DNA of 64,000 nt, from contig OY747723.1 of NCBI GenBank assembly GCA_963556495.2, positions 10,510,501 to 10,574,500 of the forward strand, read 5' to 3'. The notes under the pieces were generated by a model that saw only the letters and a program-made list of their open reading frames with translations, had not been told where the DNA came from and did not search any database. This document shows, in pieces, positions 20,380 to 31,229 of the stretch. Both the position numbers and the translations under genes were made by a program. This DNA comes from Valencia hispanica (Eukaryota; Chordata; Actinopteri; Cyprinodontiformes; Valenciidae). Position 1 is the stretch's first letter; every line of letters begins with the position of its first letter.

Positions 20380-21290
20380 ACCCGGGTGGGCTTTGGCCCA
20401 GACCCCCTCTATCCCACCACCAGAACCGAACAGAAAGTCCACCAACCTGCCACGGACAAGGAAAGCCTGCCACCGAGAAAAGACGTTCAGACAGGCGCCG
20501 CTCTGCCTCAATTGGGGGAAAGGAACAGGTGGGCTTCGACCCGAACCCCCTCGTTCCGAACCACAGAACCGAAGATAAAAGAGACCGACCTGACACTGAC
20601 AAGAAGCTGCAGCCATCTGACAAGGACAGCCAACGATAAACTCCCTTGATTGAGGCTTGATGTGGAGCAGCTGTGTGCCATTGTCAGCTGCTGCCACTGT
20701 CACAGCCGAGAAGACGGGATAAAAGAGCGAATTTTCACATACGCTTTTGAGGACGTCCAGTATTGCCACCCTGCCTACACTTTCTGCCACTCCTTTGTCC
20801 CCCCAGACACCAGACACAGACCGGCGGTGAGAGATCGCTGCAGCTTAACCACTGATGCAAAAAGAGCTAATTCTCTGGCATTTTCCCCTGCTGAAGCAAT
20901 TAAAAAACATTTGATTTCTGATTTCAAAACTTTGGCCGAAGTGGCGGTTATAATTCCTTTCTCCATTGTGGTAGCAGAGTGATTGAGCCTTTGTAGTGCA
21001 GTTCAGCTCCATGCGGAGTCTTCAGGCCACAGCAGGTCAAATATTCACAATTAATGTAAGTTAATGTGTTATCTTGTATTCGTGAGCAGGACCACGCCCC
21101 TCATTTACTTCTCTCTCAGTAATCTACTCAGATTCGACTCACCTGGCATCTAACACCTGAATCTCATCCCTAATTACTCTGCGATCTATTTAAACTCCGA
21201 GTACCTAGCGACCTGCGTCGCTTAGACTCTCGTCTCGTAAATCCCCCCCCTCCCCTGACCCTCTATCTCGTCTTAACATTACATCCCTAT
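20380..21290. other. Region upstream of the recombinase-like gene, no clear gene
   Basis: GC-rich to 20650, with loose repeats of CTGACA / GACAAG / CCGAAC type. It may hold 5' untranslated exons of the minus-strand gene, because a pyrimidine tract and AG (minus strand, near 20327) precede its start. No open frame here has recognisable domains. Confidence 0.3.
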
Positions 21291-21299
21291 ATTACCATT

Positions 21300-21680
21300 C
21301 TTTCATCTCTCATCCCTTCATTCCCTCCCTCATCCCTTCATTCCCTCCCTCATCCCCTCATCCCTTCATCCCCTCCCTCATCCCCTCATCCCTTCATCCC
21401 TTCATCCCCTCCCTCATCCCTTCATCCCCTCCCTCATCCCTTCATCCCCTCCCTCATGCCCTCATCCCTTCATCCCCTCCCTAATCCCTTCATCCCCTCC
21501 CTCATCCCTTCAGCCCCCCCTCATCCCTTCATCCCTTCATCACCTCCCTCATCCCTTCATCCCCTCCCTCATCCTTTCATCCCCTCCCTTCATCCCCTCC
21601 CTCATCCCTTCATCCCCTTCCTCATCCCTACCTTCATCCCTTCATCCACTCCCATCCTAATCCTTACATCCCTCCATTTC
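21300..21680 (+). repeat. Tandem array of CATCCCTTCATCCCCTCCCT type
   Basis: About 380 bp of C/T-rich plus strand made of CATCCCTTCAT, CATCCCCTCAT and CCCTCCCT modules in 10- and 20-bp combinations, degenerating at the right end. The plus-strand frame reading PSSLHPLP is a repeat artefact. Confidence 0.95.
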
Positions 21681-21762
21681 ATGTCCTAGTACTAATATCT
21701 GTTTCTTTCAGGTAGTTTGTCTGGGGGGGTCCTGAGCAGGCTCAAAAAGAAGACAGACTTCT

Positions 21763-22481
21763 GAATATAATATTCTGGAAAAGGCCACAGATAGGTGGAA
21801 TTATGTTTGTCCGCAACACTGTGCACAGTCTTTTTTTGTATAAACACTCATGCCTTGAAGCATGCAGGGTGTCTTTTTTGTGAACACACACATGCCTTAA
21901 GATTGGGAACATAAAAATATTAACCTCATTTAAGACCCTGGAGACTGTCGATGTCAGACAAAAACATGTGTTGTGTAGACTGAAGTATTGTGTTCGTAGA
22001 CAAAAAACACCAGTTCTGTGGACTGAAGTGCATCCGTTGGTACACAGTGACCTCTGTGTGCTAAAATGTCCACCTGAGCTGACAGCTGGGATAAGTACTC
22101 ATGCCCATATGAGGTTGTCTGTGTCATATAACAGGTGTGTCCATTTCATCATAGTTTAAAGAGACAACCAAATATAATCAGACACGGGTAGAATAAATAA
22201 AACAATTTTGCTACATGAAAAGAAAACGGAGGTCCCGGGGAGGGAACCTGCGGGAGGCACAAAGGTATAAATTAAGAGGTCTGATGCATTTTTAGCATGT
22301 GTCTGCCTGTCTGTCAGCGTGTGTCTGCCGGTATGTCAGTAAGCTGTGTACTGTCATGTTTGTTCAAAATAAACTTCAAGTTCCTGAAAGACTTCAAGTG
22401 CCTGAAGAGTGCTTTGTGACTCTATTGAACTCCACTAGCCAGATAGTTGACAGTTTAGATAGTTAGAACCTGGACACTACA
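21763..22481 (+). repeat. Possible solo LTR of an unidentified retroelement
   Basis: Starts TGAATATAAT after a purine-rich stretch (AAAAAGAAGACAGA) and ends GGACACTACA. It contains a GGTATAAATTA box (about 22263), a CT-rich segment and an AAAATAAAC signal (about 22368), in promoter-then-poly(A) order as in LTRs. Flanks CTTC and CTTG match at three of four bases. No second copy is in the window, so this is tentative. Bases 22482-23140 show nothing recognisable. Confidence 0.35.
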
Positions 22482-23145
22482 CTTGAAGATAAAAGTTGTC
22501 ATTCATCAACGTCAGGTCTACAATTAGCTTGGAAAAAAGAGTAAGTGGAAAAACTCTTGGTAATTGGGAAACGCTCTCCCTCAACCAAAACCACCATCCT
22601 TTCAACCAGCACCCTGGAATGTCCAGAGTATCAACCAGAATACAGGAGCCAGATGATGCGTGATTAAAACCCTCTAGCTGCCATAAGTTGTGCACTTGGT
22701 GCTCCTGGCAGTGTCACTCCTAGAAACCCCTGGCCTCCACCAATTGAAACCACTGGCCCCCGAGAACCCCACACCACGTTTCAATCCCATCAATAGAGAC
22801 GGCAACAAACTGAGCACCAGTAGAGACATAGATGAACCAATAGGCTCATGCTAGTTTATGCTAGTTTACTTTGATACGAAGAATCAGAACATAAATCTCA
22901 GAAATGTTGAATGTCCTAAGTTTTAGATCCATCAGCTGAACATTAATCAGAACTTGGCTTCTAAAAATATTTTGCTAGCAATTCAGTGAGACATTTTCTG
23001 TTGTTGGTCAGCAGGTTTTTACAAATCTCAGAGGAGTTTGAACTTGCATATGTCTCCACTACACTGGACTGGCCCAATGGGTCCGGTTTCAGGGCCATTT
23101 AAGGAACCAAATGAGTGCCAGTCTTGGGGTATGTACTCGGAGGGT

Positions 23146-23461
23146 GTCCTGTGGTTAACTCATGCTGATTGTGTCATGCTGCACTATTCACCTTCTCCTC
23201 ATCATTGTCCTCACCTGTGTCTCTCCAATCATCCACACCTGATCCTCCTCACCTCCTGCCTTTATAACCCGTCACTCCCCTTCACTTAGCAACGGATCAT
23301 TGTAGATGTCTCCATGGTGTGTTGTCCTGCTGTTACCCGTCCTGCTCATCTGTTGTCCTGTTTCTCCGTTCCTGCCATCATCATCATCATCACCTCCTCC
23401 ACCAACAGCACTAACCACCGTCTGGGTTTGGGTCCCTGCTTCACACACCGCATTCCTGACA
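23146..23461 (+). repeat. Gypsy-type solo LTR, short form
   Basis: Pattern of a fish Gypsy LTR: C/T-rich body with CACACCTGATCC, then GCCTTTATAACCCG (about 23258), then CCATCATCATCA repeats, then GTCTGGGTTTGGGTCC and an end in CCTGACA (23461). This resembles the ends at 16393 and, reversed, 28287. The left border is approximate. Confidence 0.5.
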
Positions 23462-25020
23462 GATTGGTTGTAACTCGAAGGGAAAGGATATCAGCAGACG
23501 TCTCCAAATAACTGGTTTTGTAAAATTGTTGCTCGCAAAGCAGTTTATAACATAACAAATAGAAACGTGGCAAACATCTCTGCTTCTTCCATGTCGATCT
23601 CTTATTCATTCTCTGCAACTGTGGGCACCTTTTAGCTCTGATCAGTGACGCCACTCTGCAGAATCAGTCAAAATATGCTGACGTCTTTGCAAATTCCTTA
23701 AAGGGACAATTTTGTATGGAGACACGGTAGCTAAGAGGAGCAGGCGGGCTGATTTACCCCACCAGAAAAAGATCCGGTTAAAATACCCTGAAATTCCAAG
23801 AGTGGAACCACATCTTAACTCATGCAAATTCCTTTTTAAACCTTTGTGTTTTTTTTTTGGTAGAAATAATTATAATTATCTCAGTGGTTTTCCAACATTT
23901 ACTTTCATTTAAAAGTTGACTGTTTTAACATCACAAAGCACAGAACCCTATTTGCAGTGAGTTGAATTTCTCTAAACTCAGACACATGAGTGAGCAAAGC
24001 TTTTTTTTGGGGAATTAATAATATTCACTTCATTGTGATGTCTACTGCAACCTTCAGGAGTTTTAAGTAATGTGAGCGTTAATTATAATTGTGGGACAGC
24101 TCAAGGTTTACTGTAGAAACCCCTAGGTCAGAGATGTATTGATATTGTACAGCATATGAGCCTCTGGCAGGAAAATGAATGAATCATGTAATTAAAAAAT
24201 TGCATAAATGGATACTGCCATGAGCTACTACATCTACCCTTCTCAATGGCTCATTAGATTTTTGGACTTAGACTGTTAGTGGAGAGCTATTTTAGGATTG
24301 CGGGACACATACTAATATACTTTCTCATCCACATCTGTACAACTGAAGATGTACAAATGTTCCATATTTCGCCCAGTGAAATCTGGAGACATAAATTTCA
24401 AAAGGAATCTGTTGTGGGTACAGATGAGCTTATAGTCTGGTTGAACAATAAAAAAGGTAAAAATGTTCAACGACTTTTAAGCATTAATCCAATTGCAATT
24501 TAGAATTGTTCTGACTTTTTGAAACTGAGATTTTAAAATAACTATATGAAACTGTAGACAAACACATTTTGGCACCGGAGCCACAGCCTTAAAGCAATAT
24601 GCAGAGGTAGGTTTTCAGTGCATAAAAGAATGCATAGAAATTCTTTTCCATGTTCTTTCTGATTTATTTATCTCTTTATCATTTTTTTTAGCTTGATAAA
24701 TTTAATTAACCTTGCATCTCAAGAAAATAAGATCTCAGTCTGAATTTGTTCTTTTAACAATGTATTTATTTCCCTACCTGGACATAATATATTTAACTCT
24801 GTTAGAAATTATCTTGAGATATAAAGACCTCTGACTAGGTTTTATTCTGAAAACAGTTAAATTATCTTGAAATACCATGATCTCAAACTGATTTTGTCTG
24901 GTAACAATTATGTTGTCTAGCATAATCTTATGCTCCCTGTGACACTCAGTAAGTGAAATGCAGCAAGAGAAAACCAAGTTATTGCCTCAGTCCGAATAAA
25001 TTTGGACTTTTGAAATGCAT
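23462..25020. other. AT-rich stretch, nothing recognised
   Basis: No open frame longer than about 80 codons with a recognisable motif, no RNA gene, and no obvious repeat. Confidence 0.4.
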
Positions 25021-25025
25021 GTACA

Positions 25026-26503
25026 GATGAAACTAGGAAAAAATTTAATATCATGCAAAAGCTAATTTATTTCAGTAATTCGACTTGTGAGAATGTGAAA
25101 ATAATGATATAGACTCGTTACTTGATAAGCGAGATATCTCAAGCCTTTATTTGTTACAGTGTTGATGGTTATGGCTTACATCTTATTAAAACCCCAAATT
25201 CAAAATGTCGGAAAATTTGAATATTGTGAAAATGTTCCATATTTTAGGCTCAAAGTGTCACTCTCTAATCAACAAAGGAATCCAAAATACGTGCAAAGGG
25301 TTTCTGAGCCTTTAAAAGGTCTCTGTCTGGTTCAGTGGGAATCACAATCATGGGGAAGACTGCTGACCTGAAAGTTGTGCAGAAAACGGTCATTGACATC
25401 CTCCATAAGGAGGGAAAGCCTCAAAAGGTAATTGCAAAAGAAGTTGAATGTTCCCAAAGTGCTGTATCAAATCACGGTAATATAAAGTTATGTGGATTGG
25501 AAGAACTGTGTTAGAAAAAGGTGCATAAGGAGCAGGGATGACCGCAGCCTGGAGAGGATTGTCAGGAAAGGGCCATTCAAAAGTGACAGACAGATCCTGG
25601 ACATTGGCTTCAAATGTCATAATCCTCTTGTCAAGCTGCTCATGAACAACAAACATCAGAAGCATCTTACCTGGGCTAAAGAAAAAAAGAACGGGTCTGT
25701 TGCTCAGTGGTCCAAAGTCCTCTTTTCTAAAGAGAGCTAATTTTTCATCTCATTTGGAAACCAAGGTCCCAGAGTCTGGAGGAAGAATGAAGAGGCACTC
25801 AATCCAAGATGCTTGAATTCAATTGTAAAGTTTCCACGGACTGTGTTGATTTGTGGAGCCGTGTCATCTGCTGGTGTTGCTCCCCTGCTTGTCCAGAGTC
25901 AATGCAGGTATCTACCACAACATTTTGGAGCACTTCATGCACCTGCCAACACTGTCCAACACTGTCAAAAGCACCAAAACCTGGTTCAATGAGCATGGGA
26001 TTACAGTGCTTGATTGGCCAGCAAATTTGCCTGACCTAAACCCCATAGAGAATGTATGGGGCATTGCCAAGAGAAAGATGTGAGACATGAGACCAAACAA
26101 TGCAGAAGAGCTAATGGCATCCCGGTCTTCCATGACACCTCAGCAGTGCCACAGGCTGATAGCATCCATGCCACATTGAGACAGTAATTGATGCAACAGG
26201 GGACCAAACCAAGTAATAAGTACATATGCATGATTATAATTTTCAGAGGTCTGACATTTCTCTATTTCAAATCCTTGTTTGAGTGATTATATGTAGTATT
26301 CTAATGTAATACTCTAAGATTTTGAATTTGAGGTTTTCATAAGCTGTAAGATATAATTATCAAAATTATAACAAATAAAGGCTTGAAATATTTCGGTTTG
26401 CATGTATTGAGTCTATATCTTATATTAGTTTTACCTTTTAAGCTGAAAGTTACTGAAATAAATGAACTTTTGGACGTTATTCTAATTTGTCAAGTTTCAC
26501 CTT
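25026..26503 (+). mobile_element. Tc1-like DNA transposon, decayed, with long inverted repeats
   Basis: Terminal inverted repeats of roughly 140 bp: the left copy at about 25026-25160 (GATGAAACTA, TTATTTCAGTAA, ATATAGACTC, CAAGCCTTTATTTGTTA) reads in reverse complement at about 26360-26503. Between them is a plus-strand transposase remnant. The repeats share many differences, suggesting an old insertion. Probable TA target site. Confidence 0.85.
25351..26190 (+). pseudogene. Tc1-like transposase remnant
   Basis: Begins with GKTADLKVVQKTVIDILHKE, the start of the N-terminal paired-like helix-turn-helix domain, with SQSAVS of the recognition helix. Further blocks in different frames are RSLERIV, TWAKEKKNGSVAQWSKVLFS, and near the end DWPANLPDLNPIEN-VWG (about 26010-26070), which holds the last part of the catalytic DDE/D domain. 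About one third of the domain between 25740 and 25960 is missing or scrambled, and there are several stops and frame changes. It would have bound the terminal repeats and cut and pasted the element; it is now dead. Confidence 0.9.
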
Positions 26504-26514
26504 GTTGCAACACA

Positions 26515-27235
26515 GCCATAGTTACTCGATTGCAGAACTGCTGAGCTGAAGGCTGCCTGTGGGACCAGTCCGTGGGAGAAGATTGCTGAACCAAGACGAA
26601 CTGAGCTGAGAGGACAACTTGAAATCTGGGTTAGCGGTGGCTTTCTGCAACCTCACTAGCCACATATCCACGAGTCCTTGCTGCTAGCGACAACCACTGT
26701 TAGCACCCCACATGCAGCTAATGCTAACTGTCCAGCTAATGGCTGGTTTCTTTCCTTAATTGCCAGTCTTTCCAGATATTGGAGCCACCCTTCCATGAAG
26801 ATCTAAGGATCGTTCATGTAAGCTTGTGTCTGAGGAGAGATAAATTAGCTAAGGATAAACAATTTAATGATTGTTTTGATTGTCTATTCACTGTGTTTTT
26901 GCAGCATTTTAAAGATTTCATTCTTCAATTGTTTGGGTATAAACAGTGTTTTTCAAAGTTTATTGACCGATAGAAAGAGTCGTTTTAAATCAAGCACCGG
27001 AGCTTCATTTGTTCAGTGCTAAGCTAAATAGAATGACCCGTTAGCTGCGCTACAAGCTAAAGTAACTTCCTGCATCATCGGTGCAGATGAACGTTGTTTA
27101 TCTGCTCGCTTCTAGTGTTCCTAAACAATAAGGGTTGTTATCTACATATTCAATATACAGATTAAAATATATAGATTACATACTGAAAACGAATCGCATA
27201 ATTTGTTTTTTAAACAGTAAATGGCATGTACTGTG
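26515..27235 (+). repeat. LTR-A fragment (copy 3)
   Basis: Follows copy 6 (about 52180-52760) in order: a GAACTGAG-rich start, AGCTAATGCTA, then TAAGATTTCATT ... GGGTATAAACAG (about 26905-26950), then a TTTTAAAT...AAGC stretch and AGCTAAGCTA motifs. The similarity is moderate and judged by eye. Both ends are cut, by the Tc1 element on the left and the Gypsy element on the right. Confidence 0.5.
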
Positions 27236-27261
27236 CTTTTTTTAGTCCCTGAAAACCCCAA

Positions 27262-27480
27262 AGCGCCTTGTGGCGTGGCGGCCGGCTGCGGAGCAGTACC
27301 TTGTGGCGTGGCGGCCGGCTGCGGAGCAGAACCTTGTGGCGTGGCGGCCGGCTGCGGAGCAGAACCTTGTGGCGTGGCGGCCGGCTGCGGAGCAGAACCT
27401 TGTGGCGTGGCGGCCGGCTGCGGAGCAGAACCTTGTGGCGTGGTGGCCGGCACCGGAGCAGAACCTTGTGGCGTGGTGAC
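27262..27480. repeat. Minisatellite, 33-bp unit, about 6.5 copies
   Basis: Unit CCTTGTGGCGTGGCGGCCGG plus CTGCGGAGCAGAA, nearly identical between copies. The length is a multiple of three, so frames stay open on both strands. Confidence 0.95.
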
Positions 27481-27483
27481 CTA

Positions 27484-27606
27484 CGAGAGGACGGTGTTGA
27501 GGACCCACGACGTGGCGCTGAAGACCCACGACGTGGCGCTGAAGACCCACGACGTGGCGCTGAAGACCCACGACGTGGCGCTGAAGAACCACGACGTGGC
27601 GCTCGA
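27484..27606. repeat. Minisatellite, 21-bp unit, about 5-6 copies
   Basis: Unit GACCCACGACGTGGCGCTGA(A), almost without variation. The unit contains the palindrome CCACGACGTGG. Confidence 0.95.
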
Positions 27607-27619
27607 CTCACGGCCGTGT

Positions 27620-27950
27620 CCCTCTAGACACCCTGGGCGGAGTCAGGATCCCGAGGCGCGTCCCTCTGGACACTCTGGGCGGAGTCAGGACCCCGAGGCG
27701 CGTCCCTCTGGACACCCTCGGCGGAGACAGGAGCCCGAGGCGCGTCCCTCTGGACACCCCCGGCGGAGACAGGAGCCCGAGGCGCGTCCCTCTGGACACC
27801 CCCGGCGGAGACAGGAGCCCGAGGCGCGTCCCTCTGGACACCCCCGGCGGAGACAGGAGCCCGAGGCGTGTCCCTCCGCAAACCCCCGTCAGAAACAGGA
27901 ACCAGGGGCGTGTCCTCCGAAACACCCCCTGCGGAGCCTGGGATCAGAGG
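27620..27950. repeat. Minisatellite, 42-bp unit, about 7 copies
   Basis: Unit beginning CCCGAGGCGCGTCCCTCTGG and ending CGGCGGAGACAGGAG. Central copies are nearly identical and edge copies diverge. Confidence 0.95.
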
Positions 27951-28286
27951 CGTGTCCTCTGGGACACCCCCCGAGAGCTGGCAGACTGTCAAGGCCGGGC
28001 CAAAACTAGGGGGCTGCACTTGGGGTCGAGGCGGGAGAGGCCTCCCCAACTGGCCAGCAAATGTTGCCAGTTTGTTCCACTCCGCCTCCTCCCAAAATGC
28101 AGTCAACCCCAGCTCGGCCAGTAATGGCGACCAGGGCCTTAGCAAAGCCAACAGTTCCTCTGCAGCCCCGATCCGGACCCAAGGCGGGGAGAGAGTGGCC
28201 ATTTGGTCCAAATGCTGCCTTAAATACAGGCGCAACATGGGCAGACAGCGAGCTTCTGCTGGGTCCAAAAACTGGCTGGTTCGTTC

Positions 28287-28794
28287 TGTCATGTTTTGTA
28301 GTTTAACTGGACCCAAAAGCAGCAGAGTAAATACAAAAATGATTTAATGAAAAACACAAGGGACTTACATAACTCAGGAGGGTACAGGCGGGTACAGGCA
28401 GCAACAGGGAAAAACAGGAACCAGACGGGCTACAAGGAAGGCAGGAATCAGGCGGGGAAGAAAGACGGACGAACCAGCGAGTTGTGACTGAAAGAGGGCC
28501 ATATTTATACTGAGGGAAGAGAGTGAAGAGTGAAGCAGAGAAGGAGCAGGACCAATTAAGGGAAGCGGTTGCAGCTGAGGGGGAGTGAGCAGGTGGAAGT
28601 GATTAGCTGGGACAGGAGGCGAAATGGCTGGGAGACAGAAAACTGGGAAACTAGAAGGATCTTAAGAAACTAAGACAAGACTACGGGGAAACCAGAAAGT
28701 ACAGAAATCACAAGAAAGACTAAGAATAACTAAACATGAAAATAGAACTAAATAAGGAAAATCACTAACAAAAGACAAACACCCGGGGATCACA
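28287..28794 (-). repeat. Gypsy 5' LTR (minus strand)
   Basis: On the minus strand it starts TGTGATCCCCGGG and ends CATGACA. A TATAAATA box lies near 28505 and an ATTAAATC signal near 28345. It parallels the plus-strand LTR at 15821-16393. Confidence 0.8.
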
Positions 28795-29013
28795 ACAGCA
28801 ACATGTAGCAGCTTATTGTGTGGCGGCAGGAAAGAGAATACAGTTCACCTGATCAATCGACAGATTATAAAAGTCTTTCGGGTCCAATAACTTTCTACCA
28901 GAAACTCGCTTTCCTCCCTTGCCAGCGAAGGACGGAGTTTGTGCTCTGTTCTCTCCCAATGTGAGTCCGGCGGGGCTCACGGGAAAAAGAGACCAAAGTT
29001 CAGAGCGGCAGCT
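28795..29013 (-). repeat. LTR-A fragment (copy 4), minus strand
   Basis: Reverse complement contains CCTTCGCTGGCAAGGGAGGA and TGATCAGGTGAA, matching 51970-52050 in copy 6. It is cut on the right by the poly(T) of the inverted L1 copy at 29014. Confidence 0.55.
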
Positions 29014-31122
29014 GTTTTTTTTATGTGTGCTGTTTGGCAGTGTGGAGCTCAGAATTGGTGTCTGAGTACCAAGTAGAACCCCAACAGATTTACTTTCACA
29101 AGCAGAGCACTACAGCTTTTGCTATAGTGCTCTACTTGATATATATGTGTGAGAAATGTTTATTATGAATTGCTGTGGATTTTATTTTCTGATGTTATGG
29201 ACATGGAGACGGAAAATAAAGGGGAAGAAAGAAAGAAGATGAAGTAGAGAGGGAGGAAACAAAAAGTCAAGAGAGAGGGCAAGTTGAAAACACAAGAGAG
29301 GAAGGGGAACAAAGAAAACGCTAGATCTAGTAATGATACCCTCAGCCCAAGAATATATCTGTAAACACAGGAGACCCCACTCCTATGTGTGAGCATGCTG
29401 GTGCATAAAATGTTTCTCCATAAGAGTGTTCAATAGCTGGTGTGAGCAGCCATCAATCCGTCTCCCAGGAATCGATGCAGACATGAAGGTGATCGGAGTG
29501 GGGCCCAGGGGCGCCCCACATCTCAGCAGGGACTCGACCAGGGACCGGCCAATTAGGGGCCCCCGCCACTGCAGGGGCCACGGCCAGCCTCCAGCCACCA
29601 CGTGCCGCCGCCACCCTAGGCCAATTCCCACTGCCAACATTCCAGCACCCCACCCCTCCCCCACAAGAGGGCGCCCCACCGATAGCCACAGGAGATGGAT
29701 GGTATCCCCAGGCCAAGCACAGCCAGCACCTGGACACCCAGTTGTACCAGCTCCAGAGTCCTGATCCAGCGCAATGCAGAGCGCTGAAACCAGGCATCCA
29801 ACAAAGGCCAGGGCCAGTCCAACCCGCCAATGAACCGACCCACGCACAAAGCGCACAGAACAGGCAATTGAACGAGCAGGGACGCTGGATCCGAATCCCG
29901 CCGAGTCACTGAACAGGCACCACCCAACAATCCCAAACCTGGCACCTCTGAAAGAGGTGCCCCAATCAACAAAAGGAAGACATCAGCCCAGCACATTGGC
30001 CGACTGACACACCGGTCCACCCAGGCTCGGTCAGGCACGCACCATGTCCGAACCACCAAAGCACCAGCCAGCAGCGGCATTAGTCACTGGCAGGGAGTGA
30101 CGGAGGGGAAATAGGGCCCCCATTAAATGTAAGGCCTGAGGTGCACCAGACAAGAGGGCAGCCCAAGACCCAACCTGACAGGTAGACAAAGACATACAGA
30201 CACAGTCATACGTTCCCTCCCTCTTAAGCACATACACTCACACCAAGACACCCAAGAAAGGATGCTGTACCCTCACTCTCACACCGCATACACACTCTAT
30301 GCTCCCAAGTCCAGGTACCAATGCCCCAGTAGAGCAAACAGCCCCCGGACCCAGGAGTTGGACCCCCTACCTTCTAGGACAGAGACAAGCACACCGCCAA
30401 GGGCCTCATAGTGGCGAAGCAGCCCACCAGCCTAGGTCCCCGACCAGACCACTTGTTCCTCCTCCGGACCTCAACTCCTGATGGCCCATTTCGAACAGGT
30501 GTGTGTAAAGACCCTTAGCCTCCATCCTCCCGCTCGAATATGGTGTTGATGCGTGTTGTTATAATGTGCATTTAAAACAGATGGGTGGGATGTGGGGAAG
30601 GCAGCACACATCCCCCAACACCCACCCCAAGCCCTGTCTATATGGGGTTTAACAGTGGGCACCTGCTGATTGAACAGCTCCCCCTCTGGATGCCGAAAAG
30701 CCTGCCCACCCCAAAGTCCCTACATGTGTCTCATGAAAATGTTATAAGTGGGAGTGTCTAAGTTGTATAGTAAAATTGGAACCCAGACACCCACGAGATA
30801 GTGAAGATGAAAACCCCTGGCACCCCAGTGATGTGCCCATGCCCCAAGACCCAATATGAGTGGTAAAGTGATGGAGCAGGTGGACAGAGGTGTTCGGGGA
30901 TGGAGAGGGAAGAACTGGGAGACAAAATGCCTTCCCAGGGAGGCAGATCCCCCACTGGCCTCAATAGGCACGCTCAACCCGGGGCCCACGGCCACAGCAC
31001 CACCAAGCCTCACGCACCCCAAGGCAGTCCCCCCAGCCCCATCGCAGAAAAAGAGCTATAACCACCCTGACATTCGCTATACTATCAGAACACAAAAGAC
31101 ACAAGACACCCAGGTTGAGTTC
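29014..31122 (-). mobile_element. L1 3' region, second copy, minus strand, 5'-truncated
   Basis: Poly(T) at 29014-29022 marks the 3' end. The sequence then runs as the reverse complement of about 7016 down to about 4556 of the first copy, with an internal loss of some G-rich sequence. It begins within the 3' untranslated region, so it has no coding part. Frames here are compositional. The target duplication was not found. Confidence 0.8.
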
Positions 31123-31229
31123 AGTAGTATGGACATTATGTCACAGAGCCCTCGCTAATTAGATTGTAACACACACTCCTATGCTAACCCTTCCTGGGTT
31201 ATTGTGGCTGCAAAGTCTTGGATACCCAA

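Larger units (their letters stand above)
27142..28296 (-). pseudogene. Gypsy gag-like gene with three internal minisatellites
   Basis: The open minus-strand frame from the LTR end begins TERTSQFLDPAEARCLPML and continues as a leucine-rich helical segment to about 28020, typical of the N-terminal part of fish Gypsy gag. The usual start Met before DPAE seems lost (TTTTGG). It then enters a 42-bp repeat (GGVQRDAPRAPVSA type, about 27620-27950), a 21-bp repeat (about 27484-27606) and a 33-bp repeat (PQGSAPQPAAT type, about 27262-27480), with frame changes between them. Capsid and nucleic-acid-binding regions are absent, so this is a truncated and repeat-expanded remnant. Confidence 0.6.
27240..28794 (-). 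mobile_element. Gypsy-type retrotransposon, 5' LTR and gag end only, minus strand
   Basis: The minus-strand element has its 5' LTR at 28287-28794 and a gag-like frame directly after it reading leftwards. Protease, RT and integrase are absent. The left end near 27240 stops abruptly in front of LTR-A sequence. Confidence 0.75.

Noticed and set aside
21456..21689. Plus-strand frame rich in PSSLHPLPHPFIPS
   Set aside because: Translation of the CATCCCTTCATCCCCTCCCT array.
27221..28347. Plus-strand frames of 262 and 159 codons across the 27.2-28.3 kb repeats
   Set aside because: All units have lengths divisible by three, so every frame without a stop stays open. The minus strand carries the gag-like reading and the LTR orientation agrees with it.
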